This document shows positions 19,588 to 27,680 of a stretch of 36,897 nucleotides of DNA, one piece after another. This stretch comes from Mikrocytos mackini. Lineage: Eukaryota; Endomyxa; Ascetosporea; Mikrocytida; Mikrocytiidae. The stretch spans positions 1-36,897 of the forward strand of contig JASNJN010000206.1 of assembly GCA_030180075.1 (NCBI GenBank). The letters run 5' to 3'. Under the pieces are notes generated by a model. It saw only the letters and a program-made list of their open reading frames with translations. It was not told the DNA's origin and made no database searches. Position numbers and translations under genes: made by a program. Every line of letters begins with the position of its first letter. The stretch's first letter is position 1.

Positions 19588-20534
19588 TCTTTCACGATTC
19601 TAACGTTGCTTCAGAACACAATAAGACCTCGAAGACACTGGCTTTCCGGTTAGGGAAAGCAAGGATTCCTAAGTTCTTCAAACCATACATCATACCTTTA
19701 TATTTTAGGTTACTGGGAAAGGACGATTCATTTTTCGATGTTTCCTTTTACAACAGCATGTCCGAAGTATTCAGGCAGCCAGTAACATCATCAAGCTACT
19801 TCAATAACCTGTACAGAGACATGGGATTCAGAAACACACCTACATACCATGTGTGGAAAAAATCAAGCGAGCAAAGAGTCCTCGGAAGTCCAGTTGAAGG
19901 CTACATTCTTCATTTCGGCAAAACCAACCAAAATGCAACTCCAAATAACTTCAGCGTGAAAAGCACAAGCATTTGCATCGAAGATATTATCGCGCCGAAA
20001 TCTAAGACACTTAATTTCAAACAGGGAAAAAGAAACAAACCTTTAAACTACATAGTAATGTATTTGTCCCCTTCGAATTACCACAGGTTTCATGCGCCGA
20101 CTGATTTAACTCTAAACAATATCTACCAAACAAGCGGGAAACTTCGCCCAATGAAATCTGTACTCACTCACATAAAGGAAAAATTGTTTGACAATCAGAG
20201 CGTCGATAACTTCAGCGAGATTAGTTTAACAGAAAACAGAAAATTATCAATGGAAGGGAAATCTAATTATGGTGCTTTTAATGTGTGCGCCATAGGATCT
20301 AGCAGAGTAGGCTGTATAAACCTAAACTGTCCTGTAAGTAAAGACGGGAAAAGCAATAATGAGTTACGTTATGCAACGGATAGAGTAGTTTATCAAAAAG
20401 GAGATGAATTGGGACATTTTGACCTCGGAGGCTCGGCAATAGTGATCGCTTTCGAAAGTGAGGGCTTTCAATTCGATAATATAAAAGAGAATATGAAATT
20501 AGAATTGGGACAACGTATTGGAGTATTTAATTAA
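19536..20534 (+). CDS. PSD1: phosphatidylserine decarboxylase proenzyme
   Basis: Converts phosphatidylserine to phosphatidylethanolamine with a self-made pyruvoyl group. The diagnostic block YLSPSNYHRFHAPTD (about residues 176-190) carries the His used in catalysis and processing, and the autocleavage region reads GHFDLGGSAIVIAFE with Gly299-Ser300 at the predicted cleavage point; the usual third residue Thr is replaced by Ala. The FKPYIIPLYFRLLG segment and the N-terminal NSMSEVFRQPV block also fit the family. At 332 aa it is the size of the type I enzyme. The basic, Ser-rich N terminus (MKSFSKIVFSKSFVRT) could be an organelle-targeting peptide. The start is the first ATG; the next in-frame Met lies beyond conserved sequence. 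It ends 18 bp from the convergent next gene. Confidence 0.92.
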   Translation: MKSFSKIVFSKSFVRTALFHDSNVASEHNKTSKTLAFRLGKARIPKFFKPYIIPLYFRLLGKDDSFFDVSFYNSMSEVFRQPVTSSSYFNNLYRDMGFRNTPTYHVWKKSSEQRVLGSPVEGYILHFGKTNQNATPNNFSVKSTSICIEDIIAPKSKTLNFKQGKRNKPLNYIVMYLSPSNYHRFHAPTDLTLNNIYQTSGKLRPMKSVLTHIKEKLFDNQSVDNFSEISLTENRKLSMEGKSNYGAFNVCAIGSSRVGCINLNCPVSKDGKSNNELRYATDRVVYQKGDELGHFDLGGSAIVIAFESEGFQFDNIKENMKLELGQRIGVFN

Positions 20535-20552
20535 TGTCATAAAAGAGTGGTT

Positions 20553-20846
20553 TTAGCTTTCGAGCCCACCTAAGAAACTATTTGTGTTTACAACTATCTT
20601 GTCGGTTATACTTTTTAAAACAACAAGGAATTCCACACCTTTCTTCAATTTGACCTTGAAATCGATTTTGTACATTCCTATATCTCCATATTCGGTTATG
20701 TCGTAGTTACAGTAATCAAGCTTTTTCTCTAGCATTAATGTTTCCCCAAGCAACACACCAAATGATTTGGTAATATTTACAATGACATAGCTTGTAATAG
20801 ATTCACTAGACTCTGCTAAGTTGTGTTTTATTTGTATTCTTTCCAT
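20553..20846 (-). CDS. hypothetical protein, 97 aa
   Basis: I prefer the internal start MERIQIKHN at 20846 to the longer frame from 20885, because the longer one would run across the start of the divergent ING gene, whereas 20846 leaves a tidy 21-bp spacer with an AAATTT motif. The protein alternates beta-like stretches (SYVIVNITKSFGVLLGE, MYKIDFKVKLKKGVEFLVVL), suggesting a small beta-rich or alpha/beta fold; no signal peptide or membrane segment. I do not recognise it. A subunit of a nuclear complex is conceivable given its divergent pairing with a chromatin protein, but that is only context. Confidence 0.6.
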   Translation of the reverse strand: MERIQIKHNLAESSESITSYVIVNITKSFGVLLGETLMLEKKLDYCNYDITEYGDIGMYKIDFKVKLKKGVEFLVVLKSITDKIVVNTNSFLGGLES

Positions 20847-20867
20847 TTGAAAAGTTAAATTTATAAA
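20847..20867. promoter_or_regulatory. 21-bp bidirectional promoter spacer with AAATTT motif
   Basis: The ATGs of the 97-aa gene (minus) and the ING gene (plus) are separated by only these 21 bases, which contain TTAAATTTATAA. AAATTT-like signals directly upstream of the start are known in microsporidia. Both genes must share this control region or initiate inside each other. Confidence 0.55.
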
Positions 20868-21482
20868 ATGGAAAAAACTGTTCACAATGCGGACGAAGCC
20901 CCTTTTGATAATGTAGATAGCTTTAACGAATTCTTGGTCAGATTTGAATCGGACAATGAAAAGATATACAAGAACATATCGGATTTAGAGAATCTCAGGG
21001 ACAAAGTGGAAACAGACCTGTTCAAACTTCGTGATGAAAAGGAACACAAATCCCTCGGCTACAAAGAAGAGTTAGAAAATAGAATAACAAACGGCACCTA
21101 CAAGTTGTATTTCAAGGATAACTATGCAAAGAACCACAAAATTTACAACCAGTTCAAAGAAGAAATCCTCGACGTTTACAGAAAGCACCAATTCGGCGAG
21201 AACTTTATTGATCACATCAGAGGTAAGAACATTTGCGAGCTGGTCGAAGAGTTCCCGGAGCCAACATTTTGCTTCTGTAACAAAGTCTCTGAAGGTGACA
21301 TGATTTCTTGCGAAGGAAAATCATGCGAGTTTGAATGGTTCCACGTTTCGTGCGTCGGACAAGTGCCTGAAGATGAGGCCTTCATTTGTAATAGTTGTAG
21401 AAGCTTGCAGAACACGTACAAAGAGTTAACCGAACAGGCTAGAAATAAGGTAACAAATGAAACAAACAAAAATAATACGTAA
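20868..21482 (+). CDS. ING/YNG-family PHD-finger protein, 204 aa
   Basis: ING proteins are subunits of histone acetyltransferase or deacetylase complexes (NuA4, NuA3, Rpd3 in yeast) and bind H3 trimethylated on lysine 4. The N-terminal 110 residues are helical and coiled-coil-like (residues 30-75), as in the ING dimerisation domain. The C-terminal PHD finger is complete: Cys135, Cys137, Cys148, Cys153, His159, Cys162, Cys174 and Cys177 (C4HC3), with the ING-specific EWFH before the His/Cys pair and Met145 in the DMISC strand. The polar tail after residue 180 lacks a clear polybasic region. It is intact. Which complex it serves cannot be told from sequence alone; microsporidia keep few such subunits, so it may be the only ING. 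Confidence 0.92.
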   Translation: MEKTVHNADEAPFDNVDSFNEFLVRFESDNEKIYKNISDLENLRDKVETDLFKLRDEKEHKSLGYKEELENRITNGTYKLYFKDNYAKNHKIYNQFKEEILDVYRKHQFGENFIDHIRGKNICELVEEFPEPTFCFCNKVSEGDMISCEGKSCEFEWFHVSCVGQVPEDEAFICNSCRSLQNTYKELTEQARNKVTNETNKNNT

Positions 21483-21856
21483 AATGGTTTAAGGAATCTT
21501 TTTAAAGAGTTTATTGTAAAATGAATGGGTAAAAAGAGGGAATAGCGTGCATGTAACATAAAAGTAGATAATATAGATGGCTTGTTAAAGGAGCAATACG
21601 AGTTCTGTACGCGAAATCTCGATGCTAGTGTTGAATCTACAACACCTTTATTGGGATTTTAACAGAAAGTTTTAATTCTATTGACTCAAAAAAGAAAAAG
21701 TAGATTCTAAATAAATTTAAAATTGTTCTGGTTTTCGTTAACTTTAATATCAGTAAATGCTGCCTGAATAGAACACGGGATTGTTCATAAATTATTTCAT
21801 CAGTTGAACATAATTTTTTTGATTTTGCAAATTATTCATTTTGACAATTTCTTTAC
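21483..21856. other. intergenic, nothing identified
   Basis: About 370 bp between two plus-strand genes. The last 60 bases are AT-rich (TTTTTTTGATTTTGCAAATTATTC) and presumably hold the lipin promoter. Confidence 0.4.
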
Positions 21857-23344
21857 ATGCAGAGCATTTCAAGACTATTCTCTTCACTAGGAAACTTATT
21901 TGATAGCAGACACCCCATGATCAAGGGTGTTAATGACATACTCGTCATAAGGAATGTAGAGACTCAAAAATTATCTTCCACCCCGTTTCACATCAAAGTT
22001 GACACGAATATACTCAGAAGCGACATACCAAAGCAGCTTGCGATATATGTGAACGATGTTAAGATGGACTTCGAGATGGACCTTGATTCTGAGGGAAACG
22101 GGTACTTCAAGTTGACTCGGGAGCAAATAAATGACCTAAACATCACAAAGGACATTATTTCCAGCGAAAGTGAAGACGAGGAGAACTTCTCCACATATGC
22201 AGAATCTCTGCACTTAATAAACAGCACTGTGTTCAAAGATAAACAAAACGAGTTTATAAAGCTTCTCAGCAATGGGGACGTTTCCTTTTCTCTTTGCAAA
22301 TCAAAACTAACAGGCTCATTCATAGGCGACCTCGAAGAATTCAATGCTTTGAAAATAGACTTTGAAACTTTCGAAAAGATACCCGAAATAATTTTCTCTG
22401 AAGAGTGTATAATCCTTCTAAATTCTGAGCCGCCAGTCTTTGCACCAGCTTCAACTTTCCTGGGGATTATAGCTTCTAAGATGTTCTTTGGCAAACAAAT
22501 TAACATGGAGAGCATTAAGAAGAGCTTTAGAAGGTTCTACCATTTTATTAGCAGGGAAGACAACAGTTTGGACGACTCTTTGGAGAAGAGCACGGGTATG
22601 TTTAATTGGAAAAAGAAGGAAGAGAAAGAAGACACAGCGACAAAAAGTTCCAGGAAGGTTATCTTGGCACCCACAAACTACCTCGAAAAAATGAACTTGA
22701 AAGAAGGCAAAAATGTGATTAGATTTGCTCTAATATTCTCTCCGGGGAACGAAACGTCCATTGAGAGCCATATTTTCTTTTATGCATCAGATGATAAATT
22801 CATAGTAAGCGATATTGACGGGACAATCACGAAAAGTGACTTGATAGGGCACATGGCTCCGTTCGTAGGGATGTCTTATTGGATCAACGAGAAACTTTTA
22901 ACTCTGTTCAAGAAAATAAAGCAGAACCAGTACAGGTTTATTTACTTAACATCTCGGCCTCTGGACTATTCGTCGGCTACAAGGACTTATATTAACACTG
23001 CAGAAATAAATGGATTGAAATTACCAGACGGGCCTGTTTTTTGTGTGCCTTATTCCTTTTTAAATGCATTAAAAAGTGAAATTGTAAACAAAAGACAGAA
23101 TCTGTTAAAAACTGAACTTATTAGGGAGATACTCGTTCCGTTTGATGAAAATAATGATCCACTTTTTGCAGGGTTTGGAAATCAACAGTCAGATTTTCAG
23201 GCATATACTAACTCGAAAATAAATAAAGGAAGAGTGTTCATATTGAAAGATAAAAATACAATTATGAATAGCTATATGTTCTTCAATAGGGATATAAATG
23301 GATTGATAAAAGACTATGAAGATATTTTCCCAGAATATAAATAA
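21857..23344 (+). CDS. PAH1: lipin-type phosphatidate phosphatase, 495 aa
   Basis: Dephosphorylates phosphatidic acid to diacylglycerol at the ER/nuclear envelope, the branch point between phospholipid and triacylglycerol synthesis. The N-LIP region is visible at residues 20-90 (IKGVNDILVIRN, then STPFHIKVDTN). The haloacid-dehalogenase catalytic motif DIDGTITKSD starts at residue 319, with Asp319, Asp321 and Thr323 in place. It is followed by LIGHMAPFVG, then YLTSRPLDYS, LPDGPVF and FAGFGNQQSDFQAY, all in the LNS2 order. At 495 aa it is far shorter than yeast or animal lipins, with the long disordered middle reduced to a short Lys/Glu linker (about 235-265). It is intact. Its proximity to phosphatidylserine decarboxylase groups two membrane-lipid genes, though they are separately transcribed. 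Confidence 0.95.
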   Translation: MQSISRLFSSLGNLFDSRHPMIKGVNDILVIRNVETQKLSSTPFHIKVDTNILRSDIPKQLAIYVNDVKMDFEMDLDSEGNGYFKLTREQINDLNITKDIISSESEDEENFSTYAESLHLINSTVFKDKQNEFIKLLSNGDVSFSLCKSKLTGSFIGDLEEFNALKIDFETFEKIPEIIFSEECIILLNSEPPVFAPASTFLGIIASKMFFGKQINMESIKKSFRRFYHFISREDNSLDDSLEKSTGMFNWKKKEEKEDTATKSSRKVILAPTNYLEKMNLKEGKNVIRFALIFSPGNETSIESHIFFYASDDKFIVSDIDGTITKSDLIGHMAPFVGMSYWINEKLLTLFKKIKQNQYRFIYLTSRPLDYSSATRTYINTAEINGLKLPDGPVFCVPYSFLNALKSEIVNKRQNLLKTELIREILVPFDENNDPLFAGFGNQQSDFQAYTNSKINKGRVFILKDKNTIMNSYMFFNRDINGLIKDYEDIFPEYK

Positions 23345-23654
23345 TTAACCTCATCTGATACAATTGTAAGATCAATTTTATAATTTACTAATTAGCCCTT
23401 TATATGAAAATGTTTTAAATTCAAAAAGAGTCATGAAGACTTCGAAATATGCTTAACATAAGTGGAAAATAGTCAAAATTGTGTAACAATTAAAGTTTCC
23501 AATTTCCCGGGAAACGGAAAATGATTTTTACTATAATTTATTAGAATCCAAATACAGTCATCACAGGTTAATAGCACATTTTTTGTAATTTTTCAGTTTT
23601 ACGTGATCTTAACCAGGTGAAATTTGAATGGTGGCTTAAATCCATCTATCGATT
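23345..23654. other. intergenic, short CCCGGG palindrome only
   Basis: About 310 bp. It contains TTTCCAATTTCCCGGGAAACGG at about 23498-23519, similar to the end of the MITE at 31812-31981, but without a partner end or target duplication. Confidence 0.4.
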
Positions 23655-23946
23655 ACAATACAGTCGAACCTGGGTATAGTCACTTTTTTTAAAAGTGCAA
23701 TTAATTAAACAAATAATTATTTATTACACCCTTCTTCACCTTTGACCTACTCACTAAACTTTGCGCTCCTCGACGCATTCCTCATACATTCCTTGGGGTC
23801 TGAGTCCCATTTTTTGTTGTCGCTTCAACGATTTAACTGGCCTGGTCATTTTCATGGCCGTTGATTAGCGCCCTATTTTCAAAGCCTCGACCCCCTTGAG
23901 CACGCTATGATGGGCGTGTTTATGGCCTTGAGTTTGTCTTTGAACG

Positions 23947-24531
23947 TCAACTTGCGACAATTTCCTTGAGCCTTTCGGTGTAAACTGAAGGTGCTCTATC
24001 TCTTTTCTTCCATTTCGGAGTCTCCACATCTGAGGTGAACCATCGGTATATCTGTAGTGACCCTTTAATGGTCACGTTCAGAATCTTCCCGTATAGTTAC
24101 TGTGTGGGTTTCTTGGGGAGCCTATTGTCCCTTTGTGTTATTACACTTTTTCTCAGCCTAAAGAGGTTGCTGTGCGTTACACTTGAGATGGCTCCCAGCT
24201 GCCCAATCACGACAGCTCTACAATCCACTTCGTAACCTCTGTACCGTTTAGTTCGCATGTTAGCGGCTTTCTGGTACTTTTTGATTTTCTCTTCCTCTTT
24301 GCAAACAGTTAAGTCTTCCGCCAAAACACCGACCTCTACGATCGTTATTCGCTTCTTGACTCTGACAATGCATATGAGGTCCGGTAATTGTACCGTTTTA
24401 TTGGGCCCATTTCCAACATCCACTATATAGTCACAAATCATATGATGTGGAAAATATTCGATGATTATAGAAGGTATGTGCTTATAAGATGTCAAAATTC
24501 GGGGAAATGGCGAAGTTGGAGAAATAATCAT
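23947..24531 (-). pseudogene. 3' fragment of RLE-type non-LTR retrotransposon
   Basis: The minus-strand frame aligns with the retrotransposon end at 26905-27645: LPDLICI...TIVEVGVLAEDL against LPDIIAI...ELLEVAVPADNL, then KKYQKAANM, a RGYEVDCRAVVIGQLGAIS block and, after an in-frame TAA at 24097, LYGKILNVTIKGSLQIYRWF. PD...E is the core of the restriction-like endonuclease of R2/CRE/R4-type elements. Everything upstream (reverse transcriptase, zinc finger) is missing. It lies inside the pogo-like element, so it was inserted into or captured by it. Confidence 0.8.
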
Positions 24532-24539
24532 CTTTTTAC

Positions 24540-25440
24540 ATCAACAATTGGCAAAATTTCAATGATCCGCTTGAATAGTTGTCTGCGAAGAAAAATGTTC
24601 ATATATTTTCGAAAAAATTTCAAAAAATTTCGAAATATTATTTTACTCGTTCTTTTATATTATTTTCCCATATTTTATTTATAATTGACTGTAGTTTAAT
24701 TTCTAGAAAATAACATATGATAATTTTCTAAAAATATTGATTTATAGAAAACAATGTTTTGATTTAACAACAATTTTCTTTGAAAAAATATTCTTGAAGT
24801 TGAATGAAAATAGTTATATGTTTATAAATTTACAGAAAATTTAATTTATATTGTTCCAATTCTGTTTCAGCTTATATCGCATCTATTCAACAGCAGATAT
24901 TGTTGTGGTGTATTGTATATAACCATTTTAAATAATATATTGTACGATTGAAGTGGCTAAGCATAATAAATTATGGATTAGAACTATTTAGAATGGGCCC
25001 GTTGATTCAATAAAGTTTGTAGGTTAATTGTATCTATTTAATACAAATATATTTCGTTTAATCTTGTCGAAATTTATCTAAAAAGTATGTAAATTGAATA
25101 AAATGGCATAATTTAAAATTATACGCGGAATAAATCCGTTCTACGATAAATATTAACTATATATCAAATGTATAAATATTATAAAACAAAGTTTTATAAT
25201 AAAGTAGACAAACACCAAATTAAAATCGAATTTTAAAGATAAATTTAAAACTGAAAATTTTTATGAAGTGATTATAAAAATATTTTTTGCAGTCAACCCA
25301 TCATAATTTTAATTAATTCATACATAGACGATTTTATATTATTATATGATTTTAAGTGTATTGTGTAAGATTTAGCCCAAATTATGAACTTGTTCAAAAA
25401 ATAATTTCCCAAAAATTGGTGATTATAAGCGTAGTTTCTT
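24540..25440. other. AT-rich interior of pogo-like element
   Basis: About 900 bp of very AT-rich sequence with no frame of note and no detectable repeat pair. Confidence 0.4.
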
Positions 25441-25918
25441 ATAAAAACCTGACTATACCCAGGCTTGACTGTATCTTGAAACACCATACACATCCCTATG
25501 ATAACAAAGAGAGAAGGGATAATAAAATACATGAAATAAGTAACAGATAGGTTTTTCTATATTAAAAGAAGTTGGCGTTGTTTGCTCAACAAAACGCCAA
25601 ATAAAAGATCTTACAGGAATAAACAATCAACAACAGAGAATGTTAGAACCACTAAACCCCTTCTATAGATCTTCTATTGATAAAGTTGCAATGTGAAACC
25701 ATGTATTTGTTTTAAAAGGATTATAAAAGACACATATGAAATTTCTGGAAATTTTTAATAGCAACAAAAGAGAAATGAAGAGTCTATTTAGATTTCGGGA
25801 ATCGAATCCGATCAAATGGGACATTAATCAAACAATTGAATTAAAGGAAACTATGATCAAACAAATGAATTAAAGGAAATTGGACAAAAAATGAATTTAA
25901 AGAATGACCAGAATCACC

Positions 25919-26323
25919 TTATAAGTATTTTAATGATCTTTTAAATGCTTCCATTATTTCATATCTGTATTCTTTTGTTATATAGTTTCTTTCTTTCCAA
26001 ATTTCAACTAATCTATTGATTTTAAACTTGTCCTGACTTATACTGTGCTCAGAAACAAAAATTAATAGGGGCTTTATATGTGGTGTAAATGGTTTCGGAA
26101 ACGTATTGCCGTATACTTTGAATAAATTATCTAATAGATATAAGATATTAAGATGGTATACCGATGGTGTTGTATAAATCATTTTAAGTACAACTTCGAA
26201 AAAAATGATTTCTTTGTTTTCTTTTACATAGAACTCTGCCTCTGCAGTAATTTCCTGTATTAATTCTTTTTTATTATTGTAAAGCTGAAATAGCCATTTT
26301 CTTATCTTACGAAGTCTTAACAT
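25919..26323 (-). CDS. CID-domain (RNA pol II CTD-interacting) protein, 134 aa
   Basis: The fold-defining features of a CID/RPR domain (Rtt103, Nrd1, Pcf11 and CREPT families) are visible: a helical N terminus, then VYHLNILYLLDNLFKVYG (about residues 73-90; the LYLLD block), a helix facing the CTD, and KINRLVEIWKERNYI (about 101-115), the signature RLL-x-IW-x-x-R motif. CID proteins bind phosphorylated CTD repeats of RNA polymerase II and act in transcription termination and 3'-end processing. The protein is just the domain, with no RNA-binding or coiled-coil extension. The frame is intact. Its start is 23 bp from the divergent OTU start. A frameshifted second copy lies in the right arm (29916-30319). 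It may be a host gene captured by the element or a host gene beside an old insertion that was duplicated with it. Confidence 0.78.
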   Translation of the reverse strand: MLRLRKIRKWLFQLYNNKKELIQEITAEAEFYVKENKEIIFFEVVLKMIYTTPSVYHLNILYLLDNLFKVYGNTFPKPFTPHIKPLLIFVSEHSISQDKFKINRLVEIWKERNYITKEYRYEIMEAFKRSLKYL

Positions 26324-26346
26324 AAAAATTTTTAGAAAAAACCAAA
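26324..26346. promoter_or_regulatory. 23-bp divergent promoter between CID and OTU genes
   Basis: Only AAAAATTTTTAGAAAAAACC plus three bases separate the two ATGs. The same spacer occurs, nearly unchanged, in the right arm at 29892-29915. It resembles the AAATTT-like start-proximal signal. Confidence 0.55.
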
Positions 26347-26900
26347 ATGGAATTCATAACAGCAGACGGAAACTGTTTTTCCGAGCAGTTTCAAAATATC
26401 TTTACAACAACGAAGAGCTCCACATGGAACTTAGAAGAAGTGCATGTGATTTTATACAAAACAATCATGTGTACATAAAAAACTTTATATCATTCGATTA
26501 TCACAAATATGTCCTCAATATGCGCCGTGAGGGAAGTTGGGCAGACTATGTCGCCATCCATTCAGTAAGCCAATGCATGAGGATAAATTTTTGTATAATC
26601 GATAAAAATGGTATTTATCAGAAAATTGAAAATAAATTTGAAAAAACATGTTATTTATATTATAAAAATTATGATCATTTTGATTTAATACGCGATTATG
26701 ATTTTTAATAAATAATATGGGCGAAAAAATAAAAAAATCAGATAAGAAAAATTCGAATATTAAATAGATATTAATAATGATATGGACATAGAATTTCAAA
26801 ATAATATTGGGAATGAAAATAATAAAATTGACGAATTTTTCAACAATATATGGATCTAAAAATTTTGAACAATATATTGAATTTATTAAGACATTTGAAT
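26347..26900 (+). pseudogene. OTU-domain 5' fragment of Helitron-like protein, left copy
   Basis: The frame begins MEFITADGNCF, the OTU cysteine-protease nucleophile motif (DGNC), but one T is missing from the T run at about 26377-26383 compared with the right copy, so the frame breaks directly after it. The rest continues from 26424: LRRSACDFI, WADYVAIHSVSQ, and HFDLIRDYDF with the OTU histidine. A TAA at 26706-26708 replaces a Tyr codon of the right copy, and further stops follow until the sequence ends at 26900 against the retrotransposon. It is non-functional. Confidence 0.85.
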
Positions 26901-27680
26901 CAACTTGCAGTTACAAGACGGAAAAGGAGACATCCGAACATGGGCAAAAGTCATAAACCGGGACCTCTCCAACCTATGTCGGAAGTGTCATTCCACAAGG
27001 GAAACTGTCGGACATGTTGTGGGAGGATGTAAAAAAATTCCCTTTGCTCTCCTAAAGTCTCGGCATGATGGAGTCGTTCTGCAAATAGCAAACGAAGTCA
27101 TCAGAAGAAGAGGCTTAGGAGACAAACTCAAGCTATCGGATATGGGTAGGAGAATCGAGAAAAACTCGGACTCCTTCCAACTGGTGCTAGACCAAAGGCT
27201 ATGGGTTGAAGGCATGGAGGGCAAGCCACATTCCCTCCTTCCGGATATCATAGCAATAGACCATGCATCCAGGCGGGTAGAACTGCTAGAAGTAGCAGTC
27301 CCCGCCGATAACTTGATTAAATCTTGGGGAGAAGAAAAATCCGGGAAATACCTGGACCTCATCCCTTTCCTTCGAAACCAGTACCCTGGTTTCGAAGTGA
27401 AGGTGAGAGCCTTCATAATTGGACAACTCGGAGTAATTTCCAAACGCTCTACCCAAAGTCTAATTCACTTTTTAAAGAGGGCCTGCAAACAGCAGGTCAC
27501 CTCCTGGGCAAACAAACCCAAACGGATCCGCACAATCAACCACCTCGTTGGGAAAATCCAAAACGTGGGGTTGAAAGGATCCTTGGTGATCTACAGCTGG
27601 CTGAGGGGGCCAGCTGAGATCGTAGCTAACGAAAGCAACGTATGACGAAGATAAGAAATACTATTTTATTAATTAATTAA
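26901..27680 (+). mobile_element. 3' end of RLE-type non-LTR retrotransposon
   Basis: A 5'-truncated insertion. The open frame (to the TGA at 27643-27645) carries a zinc knuckle Cys25, Cys28, His37, Cys42 (C-x2-C-x8-H-x4-C, numbered from codon 26905), then a restriction-like endonuclease with Pro113-Asp114, Glu129 and a downstream KSGKY motif. CCHC followed by PD-(D/E)xK at the very C terminus is the arrangement of R2, R4/Dong, CRE and NeSL clades; the reverse transcriptase that should precede it is missing. The tail is short TTAA-type repeats at about 27660-27681. Base composition is richer in G+C than the flanking Helitron-like DNA, marking a separate origin. A more decayed relative lies at 23947-24531. 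Confidence 0.85.

Larger units (their letters stand above)
23661..25471. mobile_element. pogo/Tigger-like element, 1.8 kb, non-autonomous
   Basis: The ends are inverted repeats CAGTCGAACCTGGGTATAGT at 23661 and, reversed, CAGTCAAGCCTGGGTATAGT ending at 25471 (2 mismatches in 20), each flanked by TA (23659-23660, 25472-25473). Such CAGTCGAACCT ends are widespread in pogo/Tigger-type elements. The insertion is confirmed by an empty site: removing the element and one TA gives ACAATATCTTGAAACAC, exactly what the right arm of the Helitron-like repeat shows near 30754-30770 on the minus strand. No pogo transposase is present; the interior holds a non-LTR retrotransposon fragment (23947-24531) and about 900 bp of AT-rich DNA. 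Confidence 0.85.
25472..26900 (+). repeat. left arm of large inverted repeat (5' part of Helitron-like element)
   Basis: This 1.43-kb arm matches 29336-30766 in reverse complement from end to end, with small substitutions and single-base indels; by eye about 19 of 20 bases agree in the coding parts. It holds the CID gene (minus) and the 5' part of the OTU-Rep gene (plus). Similarity stops at AAGACATTTGAATCAA (26885-26900), where retrotransposon sequence begins. On the outer side similarity continues through the TA of the pogo insertion for four more bases (to 23655). Confidence 0.93.

Noticed and set aside
21988-22515. 175-codon minus-strand frame opposite lipin
   Set aside because: It is antisense to conserved lipin sequence and has no motif; the plus-strand frame is certain.
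23490-23525. Another MITE based on the CCCGGG palindrome
   Set aside because: Only one end-like sequence and no target duplication can be found.
25293-25550. Small ORFs of 64-79 codons on both strands
   Set aside because: They cross the end of the pogo-like element and the arm boundary, so they are chance frames.
26988-27443. 151-codon minus-strand frame in the retrotransposon
   Set aside because: Antisense to the conserved CCHC and endonuclease motifs.
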